Shown here: positions 15,701 to 22,538 of the stretch, piece after piece | How positions within the stretch are numbered: position 1 is the stretch's first letter | How the letters are laid out: each line of letters starts with the position of its first letter | Assembly (NCBI GenBank): GCA_964653285.1 | Contig: CAZZEX010000044.1 | Location: 1-35,847 of the forward strand | Source of the DNA: CAZZEX01 sp964653285 | Lineage (GTDB): Bacteria; Chloroflexota; Anaerolineae; B4-G1 | Direction of reading: 5' to 3' | DNA: 35,847 bases | The notes under the pieces: model-generated | Told to the model about the DNA's origin: nothing | Databases searched by the model: none | Seen by the model: only the letters and a program-made list of their open reading frames with translations | Position numbers and translations under genes: made by a program

Positions 15701-18700
15701 TGGCTGCCCCCCGACCATTTTCAGGAGAGTCCGCGCGGGCTCGTCGCCCACCGCACCTCCCCCACCAACTTGGGGTTATTACTGCTCTCGACACTGGCTG
15801 CCTACGATCTGGGCTACATCGGCCCGGTGGACCTGACGTTGCGGCTGCGCGCTACCTTCGAGGGTATGGACAAATTGAAGCGGTATTGGGGTCACTTCTT
15901 GAACTGGTACGAGACCTCCAACCTGGAGCCTCTGCCCCCCCGCTACGTGTCCACCGTGGATAGCGGCAACCTGGCAGGCTGCCTGCTGGCTCTCAAGCAG
16001 GGCCTGCTGGCTCTGGCCCGCGAACCTGTCCTGCGTTGGCAGCGCTGGCAGGGCCTGCTCGACACGTTGGGTGTCCTGGCAGAAACCGTAGAGCGCCTGG
16101 AGGGGACTGATCTCGAGGCGAAGGCAGCCGCATTGCGGGATACCCTCGCTTCCATTCGCCAGCAAGTGCTGGCAGTGCGGGAGGCACCCGATGCCTGGGC
16201 TCCCCTGCTGACCAGGCTGTGCGACGATGCCTGGCAAGAACTGGAGCGGCTATTGATCGCGCTGATTGAGTCCAACTCGCGCATCCTGGACGTCGCAACC
16301 CTGGGCGACCTGCGCACCTGGTCGGAGCGGGTGCATTACCAACTGCTCGGCATGCAGAGCGAATTGAACCTGCTGCTGCCGTGGCCAGTATCCCTGGGCC
16401 AGCCGCCGGTGTTATTCACCCGGCCAGGGACGGACCCCGCCATCACCGGGGCCTGGCAGGCACTGGTTGATGCCCTGCCCATCACGCCACGACTTGACGA
16501 GGTAGCCGAGGTCTGCAAAGCAGGACAGGCACGACTGGCTCAACTGCAAGGCCGGCTGGCTGATGAGGTCGGCCTGACTGATCAAACAGAAGAGGCCTCC
16601 GCCTGGTGCGCGAACTTGGATGAAGGGCTGGTTCTTGCCCGCATGGTTGCAGAGAGCCTGTTGATCGGCTGTCAAGACCTGGCCGAGCAGGCGGAGGCTT
16701 ATGTCCAGGTGATGGATTTTGACTTCCTTTTTGACCCGCAGCGCCAGGTGTTCCACATCGGCTACAACGTGGAGGCCGAGACGCTGGACAGCAACTACTA
16801 TAATCTGCTGGCGTCCGAAGCGCGGATGGCCAGCCTCCTGGCCATTGCCAAGGGGGATATCCCGCAGAGCCACTGGCTGCACCTGGCCCGTCCCCTTTCC
16901 CGGATTGATGGCACGCGGGTGCTCCTCTCGTGGAACGGGAGCATGTTCGAGTATCTTATGCCCTCTCTACTGATGCGCAGTTACGAGGGCACGCTCCTGG
17001 ATCAGACCTGCCGGGCGGTCGTCCGTCGCCAGATCGCCTACGCCTGCCAGAAGGGCGTGCCCTGGGGCATCTCGGAGTCGGGCTACTATGGCTTTGATGC
17101 CAATATGAACTACCAGTACCGGGGATTCGGCGTCCCGGGGCTGGGATTCAAGCGTGGCCTGCGCGAGGACCTGGTGGTTTCGCCGTACAGTTCGCTGCTT
17201 GCCCTGCCGCTGCGTCCCCAGGCTGTGATGCGGAACGTCGCCCGCCTCATCGAACGGCGGATGCTCGGTCACTATGGTTTCTACGAGGCGATTGACTATA
17301 CCTGTTCCCGGCTGTCCCTGGGGCACAGGAGTGGGATCGTGCGCTCGTACATGGCACATCACCAGGGCATGCTCCTGCTGTCCCTGGCCAACTACCTCCA
17401 GGACGAGGTGATGATAAGTCGCTTTCACGCCGATCCCCGCGTGCAGAGCGTCGCGCTGCTCCTGCAGGAGCAGGTGCCGTGGCAGGCTCCCGTCGAAGTC
17501 CCGCACCCGGAGGAGGTCAGTGTCCTTCCCCCCGTTCAACCTCGCCCAGTCTTAAGGCCCTGGCGTGCGTTTGCGGATGGCCCGTTGCCCCAGGTGCATT
17601 TCCTCTCCAACGGGCGTTACGGCCTGCTCATCACCGGCGCCGGCGGCGGCTACAGCCGTTGGCAGAGGGACCTCCCCTCCGCTTCGGGGGGGGCGGGGGG
17701 GGTAGACCTCACCCGCTGGCGCGCCGATACCACCCTGGACAATTGGGGAACCTGGCTCTATATTCAGGACGGGGATAGCGGCGATCTGTGGTCGGCCGGT
17801 TACCAGCCAACCGGTGCTTCACCGGAAAGCCAGGAGGTGCTCTTCTTCGCCCACAAGGCCGAGTTTCGACGCCGAGATCACGACATCTCTGTGCGGATGG
17901 AGGTCACGGTCTCTCCGAACGACGATGTCGAGATCCGGCGTGTGACCCTGACCAGTCACAGCGACCAGACCCGCCGGCTGATGCTCACCAGTTACGGAGA
18001 AGTTGTGCTCGCGCCTCAAATCGTTGACCGCCGCCATCCGGCGTTCAACAAACTCTTCGTCGAGAGCGAATACCTGCCGGAAATAAACGGACTGCTCTTC
18101 CGCCGCCGCTCCCGCTCGGCCGAGGAAGAGCCGGTCTACCTGGCTCACCTGCTGGTCGTGGGCCAGGGGGACAAGGTCACCGGCGCTCACGAAAGTAACC
18201 GCGCCCGCTTCTTGGGCCGGGGCCAGACGCCCCGCTCTCCAGCTGCCCTTATCCCCCCCTCTGTCCCCCCCATGGGGGGGGAGGGGCCTGTCCCCCCCGC
18301 TGGGGGGGAGGAGCCTTTCCCTCCCTCTGTCCCCCCCATGGGGGGGGAGGAGCCTGTCCTCCCCTCTGTCCCCCCCATGGGGGGGGATGAGCCTATCCCC
18401 CCCTCTGTCCCTCCCATGGGGGGGGAGGAGCCTGTCCCCTCCTCTGTCCCCCCCATGGGGGGGGATGAAAGGGGGGGAGGGCTTGCGGGCACCACCGGTG
18501 CTACCCTGGACCCGATTATGGCTCTCGGTCAGGAGATTGAGCTGGAACCGCGCACGACGGCTCAGGTCGCCTACGTCACCCTGGCAGCCGGGTCGCGCCA
18601 GGATGCGCTGGCCTTGGCTCACCGTTATCAGGTCTGGCCTGCGATCAACCGGGCCTTTGACCAGGCCCGCTCTAGCAGCGAACTGGAACTGCGCCAACTT

Positions 18701-21700
18701 GATCTCACCACGCCGGAAGTGGAACATATCCAGCAATTGCTGGCTGTGCTTCTCTATCCCCACCCCGCTCTGCGTGCCGAGCCCGCGACGCTGGCGGACA
18801 ATAGCAAAGGACAACCTGGGTTGTGGCCTTATGCCATTTCTGGCGACTATCCGATCCTCCTGGTGCGTGTTGGCAGCCAGGAGGAAATGGCTCTGGTGCG
18901 CGAAGTGCTCCAGGCCCACGCGTATTGGCGCTGCCGGCAAATCAAGGTTGATCTGGTTGTCCTCAACCAGCGGGATACTGGCTATAGCCAGGAACTACAC
19001 AGCCAATTGCACCAGTTGATTGCCCGCATGGGCGGTGATGCCTGGCTGAACCGGAACGGCGGCATCTTTCTTCTGCGCGCCGAGCTGATGAGCGAGGCCG
19101 ACAGGGTGCTGCTGGAAACGGCCGCCCGGGCGATTCTGGACGGGAAGAAAGGCAGGCTGGCCGAACAATTGGGGAGACTGCGTGAGCGACCGGCTCGCCT
19201 GCCGCCCTTTGTCTCTACCTTGTCTCCTCCCCCCCCCCTCTCCTCCCCCCCTATGGAGGGGACAGAGGGAGGGCTGGCCCGGCCCGCCGATCTCCTTTTT
19301 GACAACGGACTGGGTGGCTTTAGCGCCGACGGGCGAGAGTACGTCATATATCTTGAGCCGGGCCAGTGGACACCGGCTCCCTGGATCAATGTGATTGCCA
19401 ACCCTGACTTTGGCTTCCTGGTCTCCGAAGCAGGATTGGGCTGTACCTGGGCGGGAAACAGCGGCGAAAACAGACTGACTCCCTGGCGGAACGATCCGGT
19501 GACCGACGCGCCGGGCGAGGCGCTCTATCTGCGAGACGAGGAGGTAGGACATGTCTGGTCGCCCACACCTCTGCCTGCGTGCGCGCCAGCCCCCTACCTG
19601 ATCCGCCACGGCGCTGGCTATTCTGTCTTTGAGCATAACAGCCACGGCCTCAAACAGCGATTGCGCGTTTTTGCCGTCCCGGACGCACCGGTGAAGGTGG
19701 TGCAGTTGCGACTGGAGAACACGTTGAACCGCAACCGGCGCATCACCGCCACCTTCTACGCCGAATGGGTGCTGGGCCCAGACCGAGACGTATACCAGCA
19801 GTACGTCGTGCCCGAGTTCGACGCCGGGAGCCTCGCGCTGCTGGCCCGCAATTCCTACAATGAGGAGTTCGGCGAGAGGGTGGCCTTTTTGGCCGCCAGC
19901 AAAGAACCCCACAGTCTGACCACCGACCGCACCGAGTTCCTGGGGCGCGGGGGGATCCTCCATTACCCGGCCGCCCTCGGGCGCGTCGGGCTGTCCAGCA
20001 CGGTGCAGGCTGGCCTTGACCCCTGCGCGGGTCTACAGGTCTACATCTATCTGCCCCCCCGTGGCACCAAAGAGGTCTATTTCTTACTGGGCCAGGGCAC
20101 GGACCGGCAAGAGACACTTCGGATGGTCGAGCGGTATCGGGACCCGGCGCAGGTAGAGGCCGCATGGAAGGGTGTGAACGAATTCTGGGACGATCTGTTG
20201 GGCGGGGTCACCGTGCAGACGCCCGATCCGGCGATGAACCTGTTGCTCAACCGCTGGTTGCTCTACCAGGCGCTTGCGTGCCGGGTGTGGGGACGCTCCG
20301 CGCTCTACCAGTCATCCGGTGCTTTTGGGTATCGCGATCAGTTACAGGACGTGATGGCGCTGATGCATACCGCGCCTGACCTCGCGCGGGATCACGTCTT
20401 GCGAGCGGCGCGGTACCAGTTCGAAGCAGGGGATGTGCTGCATTGGTGGCATCCGCCTTCGGGACGTGGGGTGCGCACGCGCTGCTCCGATGATCTGCTG
20501 TGGCTTCCCTTTGTCACCGCGCACTACGTGGCCACAACTGGCGACGAGACGATCCTGGCCGAAGAAGTGCCGTTTCTCAAGGGCGCCCCCCTGAAGCCGG
20601 AGGAGGTAGAGCACTACGGGCATTACGAGAGCGCCACTGAGGCTCACACCCTCTACGAGCACTGCCGCCGGGCGTTGGAGAAAGGGACGACCGCCGGGCC
20701 GCACGGCCTGCCCCTGATGGGCGGCGGGGACTGGAACGATGGGATGAACCGGGTGGGCGTCGAGGGCCGGGGCGAAAGCGTGTGGTTGGGCTGGTTCCTG
20801 TACGCCACGTTAACCCGTTTTGCTTCCCTTTGCGAACGCATGGGCGATGAGGAACAGGCCGCCGTGTACTTGCAGCGGGCCCGCGATCTCCTCCAGGCGT
20901 TAGAGGAGAATGCCTGGGATGGGAACTGGTACCGCCGCGCGTACTATGACGACGGTACGCCCCTGGGGTCAGCCGGAAATCGTGAATGCCAGATTGATTC
21001 CATCGCCCAGTCGTGGGCCGTCCTTTCTGGGGCGGCTGACGCCTCGACGGCTCGACTGGGCTCGCCGGAGTCTGAGCCCGCCGAAGTCCCCGCGCGCGCG
21101 GTACAGGCGATGGAAGCCGTCGCTGACCGGCTTGTGCGCCCTGATGACCAACTGATACTGCTCTTCACCCCGCCTTTCGACAAGACGCCGCGCGACCCTG
21201 GTTACATCAAGGGCTACTTGCCGGGCATCCGAGAGAACGGTGGACAGTACACCCACGCCGCGCTGTGGGCCGTGTGGGCTTTTACGGAACTGGGGCAGGG
21301 GGACCGCGCCGAAGCGCTGTTCCGGCTGCTCAACCCCATCTGTCACAGCGACACGCTGGAGAAGGTGATGCGCTACCGGGTGGAGCCTTACGTGGTGGCG
21401 GCGGACGTCTGTAGTGTGGAATCGCACGTCGGGCGTGGCGGCTGGACCTGGTACACCGGCTCGGCCGGCTGGATGTACCGCCTGGGGGTAGAAGCCATCC
21501 TGGGGCTGCGTCGGGTGGGGGAGGTGCTGCAAGTCAATCCCTGTATCCCCAAGCATTGGCCGGCCTGCGAACTGACTTACCGCCATGGGGAAGCCTCCTA
21601 TCGGATCCGTGTAGAGAACCCGGATGGCGTCAACCGGGGTGTGAGGCAGGTGATGCTGGATGGAGAAGTCCTCCCTGGGTGGGAGATCCCGCTGCTGGAC

Positions 21701-21739
21701 GATGGCCGGCCGCACGAGGTGCGCGTGCTGATGGGGTGA
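12758..21739 (+). CDS. Cyclic beta-1,2-glucan synthase-like protein (GT84 + glycoamylase + GH94 modules)
   Basis: A 2993-residue membrane enzyme similar in length and layout to Brucella Cgs/NdvB, which builds beta-1,2-glucan from UDP-glucose and cyclises it. Residues 1-350 are a soluble N-terminal domain. Two membrane helices lie near 362-412. A GT84-type glycosyltransferase follows, with D578xD580 (TLDADTLL) and RRLHRWVRGDWQ at 722-733. More helices lie at about 773-935. The glycoamylase-type domain is near 1330-1560. Two GH94-like sandwich/barrel regions follow, from about 1610 and 2178, with GDWND around D2658, the phosphorylase general acid. Several insert-like peptides (near residues 19, 312, 1639, 1829-1908 and 2161) come from repeat elements. 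The first 30 residues are repeat-derived, so the true start could be later. Substrate and cyclisation are inferred. Confidence 0.88.
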   Translation: MPNSEPDLSAPTDSVPGLRHPEPVERSESRAGLGGGALGANQLEHLAFRLAESHVVSRRSRPRPSLVGRLQERESLLRDAYEHFGQASEAQRALSYAAEWLLDNFYVVQQALRQVREDMPEGYYRQLPRLGTSPFEGHPRVYALARGVIGHCENSLDLDRVTHFVHAYQQVTPLTMGELWALPTMLRLGVLDCLTQAVARVMGLPERGAGEPPVFVPLPHDLADDTIVANCILSLRMLATQDWKVFFESISRVEMILHRDPAGVYARMDFDTRDRYRDIVEELALATGRGEEEVAREAVRLAQSESTSFQRVRANPCDCPSRAAHIGFYLLDAGRTQLEACLGYRPPLGVRLRRWLFGHPALAYLGSIVLLTLIILLGLVCYGFVAGGTLVQLIGVGLLVLLPATAVAVSLVNWLITHTVPSRVLPKMDFREAVPVECSTVVVIPALLTDASEVQPLLRQLELHFLGNEDPHLRFALLTDFADAPQKHMPGDDALLEQVKAGILALNRKYGRRAVGPFYLFHREREWNPAEDCWMGWERKRGKLVEFNRLLGGKETSYNVQVGDLDVLPETRYAITLDADTLLPQDGACRLIATMAHPLNRAAFDPESGAVVAGYTVLQPRVEIKPAIAARSLFTRAFSGDTGLDLYTRAVSDVYQDFFGEGIYAGKGIYDVAAFERSLATRVPENALLSHDLFEGVHGRTGLVTDVILYEDYPSHYLAYTRRLHRWVRGDWQLLPWLWPRVPCGDGERMPNSLSVLDRWKILDNLRRSLLTPALLALLIGGWLWLPGSALVWTLVGLLALAVPVFSGIVTALIQGLRGASLTGAVQSLGVDAFRWLLALTFLPYEAFIILDAIACTLHRLAITRKRLLQWTTAAHTVRLFGKETKLGLLWKRMGLVPFLTLALTWVLTWLVRQALIKPAALLVAVPLLFMWVESPHVAYWISRPVTHKRAPLSADQRQQLRCLARRTWLYFERFVGPDDHWLPPDHFQESPRGLVAHRTSPTNLGLLLLSTLAAYDLGYIGPVDLTLRLRATFEGMDKLKRYWGHFLNWYETSNLEPLPPRYVSTVDSGNLAGCLLALKQGLLALAREPVLRWQRWQGLLDTLGVLAETVERLEGTDLEAKAAALRDTLASIRQQVLAVREAPDAWAPLLTRLCDDAWQELERLLIALIESNSRILDVATLGDLRTWSERVHYQLLGMQSELNLLLPWPVSLGQPPVLFTRPGTDPAITGAWQALVDALPITPRLDEVAEVCKAGQARLAQLQGRLADEVGLTDQTEEASAWCANLDEGLVLARMVAESLLIGCQDLAEQAEAYVQVMDFDFLFDPQRQVFHIGYNVEAETLDSNYYNLLASEARMASLLAIAKGDIPQSHWLHLARPLSRIDGTRVLLSWNGSMFEYLMPSLLMRSYEGTLLDQTCRAVVRRQIAYACQKGVPWGISESGYYGFDANMNYQYRGFGVPGLGFKRGLREDLVVSPYSSLLALPLRPQAVMRNVARLIERRMLGHYGFYEAIDYTCSRLSLGHRSGIVRSYMAHHQGMLLLSLANYLQDEVMISRFHADPRVQSVALLLQEQVPWQAPVEVPHPEEVSVLPPVQPRPVLRPWRAFADGPLPQVHFLSNGRYGLLITGAGGGYSRWQRDLPSASGGAGGVDLTRWRADTTLDNWGTWLYIQDGDSGDLWSAGYQPTGASPESQEVLFFAHKAEFRRRDHDISVRMEVTVSPNDDVEIRRVTLTSHSDQTRRLMLTSYGEVVLAPQIVDRRHPAFNKLFVESEYLPEINGLLFRRRSRSAEEEPVYLAHLLVVGQGDKVTGAHESNRARFLGRGQTPRSPAALIPPSVPPMGGEGPVPPAGGEEPFPPSVPPMGGEEPVLPSVPPMGGDEPIPPSVPPMGGEEPVPSSVPPMGGDERGGGLAGTTGATLDPIMALGQEIELEPRTTAQVAYVTLAAGSRQDALALAHRYQVWPAINRAFDQARSSSELELRQLDLTTPEVEHIQQLLAVLLYPHPALRAEPATLADNSKGQPGLWPYAISGDYPILLVRVGSQEEMALVREVLQAHAYWRCRQIKVDLVVLNQRDTGYSQELHSQLHQLIARMGGDAWLNRNGGIFLLRAELMSEADRVLLETAARAILDGKKGRLAEQLGRLRERPARLPPFVSTLSPPPPLSSPPMEGTEGGLARPADLLFDNGLGGFSADGREYVIYLEPGQWTPAPWINVIANPDFGFLVSEAGLGCTWAGNSGENRLTPWRNDPVTDAPGEALYLRDEEVGHVWSPTPLPACAPAPYLIRHGAGYSVFEHNSHGLKQRLRVFAVPDAPVKVVQLRLENTLNRNRRITATFYAEWVLGPDRDVYQQYVVPEFDAGSLALLARNSYNEEFGERVAFLAASKEPHSLTTDRTEFLGRGGILHYPAALGRVGLSSTVQAGLDPCAGLQVYIYLPPRGTKEVYFLLGQGTDRQETLRMVERYRDPAQVEAAWKGVNEFWDDLLGGVTVQTPDPAMNLLLNRWLLYQALACRVWGRSALYQSSGAFGYRDQLQDVMALMHTAPDLARDHVLRAARYQFEAGDVLHWWHPPSGRGVRTRCSDDLLWLPFVTAHYVATTGDETILAEEVPFLKGAPLKPEEVEHYGHYESATEAHTLYEHCRRALEKGTTAGPHGLPLMGGGDWNDGMNRVGVEGRGESVWLGWFLYATLTRFASLCERMGDEEQAAVYLQRARDLLQALEENAWDGNWYRRAYYDDGTPLGSAGNRECQIDSIAQSWAVLSGAADASTARLGSPESEPAEVPARAVQAMEAVADRLVRPDDQLILLFTPPFDKTPRDPGYIKGYLPGIRENGGQYTHAALWAVWAFTELGQGDRAEALFRLLNPICHSDTLEKVMRYRVEPYVVAADVCSVESHVGRGGWTWYTGSAGWMYRLGVEAILGLRRVGEVLQVNPCIPKHWPACELTYRHGEASYRIRVENPDGVNRGVRQVMLDGEVLPGWEIPLLDDGRPHEVRVLMG
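12815..12838 (+). repeat. Dispersed-repeat relic at the N-terminus of the glucan synthase ORF
   Basis: The bases around CCCGAGCCTGTCGAG encode HPEPVERS, the translation typical of a widely dispersed bacterial repeat (CCTGAGCCTGTCGAAGG type). It is in frame, within the first 30 codons. Confidence 0.5.
13691..13718 (+). repeat. TAGGGGC-family element inside the glucan synthase gene
   Basis: It reads GTAAGGGCGAACCCTTGCGA then TTGCCCC, close to the intergenic copy at 10566. It encodes VRANPCDCPS in frame, between a helix and the HIGFYLLDAGR segment that is continuous in relatives. Confidence 0.65.
17671..17703 (+). repeat. C/G-run palindrome (GCTTC loop) inside the glucan synthase gene
   Basis: CCTCCCCTCC, then GCTTC, then eight G, C, eight G, T. 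It encodes PSASGGAGGV in frame. It matches 22816-22847 in the Mo-hydroxylase gene with one difference over 32 bases. Confidence 0.8.
18242..18480 (+). repeat. Tandem array of CCATGG-centred C/G palindromes (39-nt period)
   Basis: About six units of CTCTGT, seven C, ATG, seven or eight G, GA, with a period near 39 nt. The second unit is shorter and has GCT in the centre. The array encodes a 13-residue repeat, PPSVPPMGGEEPV, at residues 1829-1908. Because each unit is palindromic, both strands can encode similar peptides. A single inverted copy lies at 19239-19273. Confidence 0.8.
19239..19273 (-). repeat. Inverted single copy of the CCATGG-type palindrome
   Basis: The reverse strand reads CCCTCTGTCCCC, TCCATAGG, then a G-run, matching a unit of the 18242-18480 array. 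It encodes SPPMEGTEGG in frame in the linker before the second GH94-like region. Confidence 0.65.
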
Positions 21740-21881
21740 GAGCGGCTGAGGGAAATCGCCCCCCGGGCGGAGGATTTGAATCGCCTTTTGAAGGCTTACA
21801 TCACGGAGTGATCCGTGAGGCCGCGCCACCCTGGAGAGGCGGTGGCGGAAGTGCAGGAGCAAAATGTGGAGGACATGTGAG
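21740..21881 (+). other. Possible structured leader before the Mo-hydroxylase operon
   Basis: The 142-nt gap has TCACGGA/TCCGTGA (21801-21818, 4-nt loop) and a second imperfect stem CCACC/GGTGG near 21827-21845. It could hold a terminator for the long upstream gene, a repeat, or an RNA regulator. Molybdenum-cofactor riboswitches occur in front of such genes, but I cannot match that consensus here. Confidence 0.3.
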
Positions 21882-22538
21882 ATGAAAGATGATCGAGTGA
21901 AGGAGATGTGGAGTATAGATGCCGATGCGCCGCTCCAATCGGTACTGGACAGCCCGGAGTGCCCGCCGCTCTTGCGCCAGACGCTCACCGGCACGATCTC
22001 CTGGCAGACCCGGGATGAGAAGCCGGTGTGGAGGGCCCTGACCTCGCCACGTGTCGCACCCCAGTGGGTGGCTGCGCTCCTGGGCCTGGGGGCCACGGTC
22101 ACCGTGGAGAGAGGCGATGGACCGGATGAGGTTCCCCTGGCGGTAGGGGCGGGGTTACCCCGCCCCCATGCCCTGCACGTCCCCCTCGGCGGGCCTGGTC
22201 GGCGGTGGGGCGAGGCCCACGTGGCCCGCACCCCGGCCGACGAGCCCATCGTCGCGGCGCTCGCCGTGGTGGAGATGGACGGCAGCGCCGTGCATCAGGC
22301 CCGCGTGGCGCTCACCGGCGTCTGGCCCGAGCCAGTCCGCCTGGCCGAGGCCCCTTCCCGGTTGATAGGCGGCCTGTTGGACGAGGAGCGCATCCGGGCG
22401 GTGGCGGAAGCCGTGGAAAAGGAAGTCGCGCCCAAGGGAGATTTCCGGGGCAGCGAGGAATACCGCCGGGCGATGGCGGGCGTGTTGACCCGCCGGGCGC
22501 TTGAACAGTGTTTGCATCAGGAGGAGGAAAGTGAGTAG
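21882..22538 (+). CDS. Truncated FAD-subunit-like protein of a molybdenum hydroxylase
   Basis: A 218-residue protein whose C-terminal half matches the CO dehydrogenase flavoprotein C-terminal domain: ARVALTGVWPEPVRLAEA, then LLDEERIRAVAEAV and GSEEYRRAMAGVLTRRAL. Complete FAD subunits are about 290 residues with an N-terminal FAD domain carrying AGGTDL and a TxGG loop. Neither is visible; where the second would fall the sequence reads SWQTRDEKPVWRALTSPR. It probably cannot bind FAD in the usual way. The ATG at 21882 has GGAGG at 21868-21872. The gene overlaps the next by 8 nt, so it is translated with it. An in-frame palindrome lies at 22143-22166. Confidence 0.7.
   Translation: MKDDRVKEMWSIDADAPLQSVLDSPECPPLLRQTLTGTISWQTRDEKPVWRALTSPRVAPQWVAALLGLGATVTVERGDGPDEVPLAVGAGLPRPHALHVPLGGPGRRWGEAHVARTPADEPIVAALAVVEMDGSAVHQARVALTGVWPEPVRLAEAPSRLIGGLLDEERIRAVAEAVEKEVAPKGDFRGSEEYRRAMAGVLTRRALEQCLHQEEESE
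22143..22166 (+). repeat. TAGGGGC-family palindrome inside the FAD-subunit-like gene
   Basis: GTA followed by a perfect 9-bp stem GGGGCGGGG/CCCCGCCCC with loop TTA. It encodes VGAGLPRPH in frame. Confidence 0.65.

Noticed and set aside
18242..18480. CRISPR array
   Set aside because: Regular 39-nt period, but there are no distinct spacers; the units are contiguous palindromes lying inside a coding frame, and no cas genes are present.
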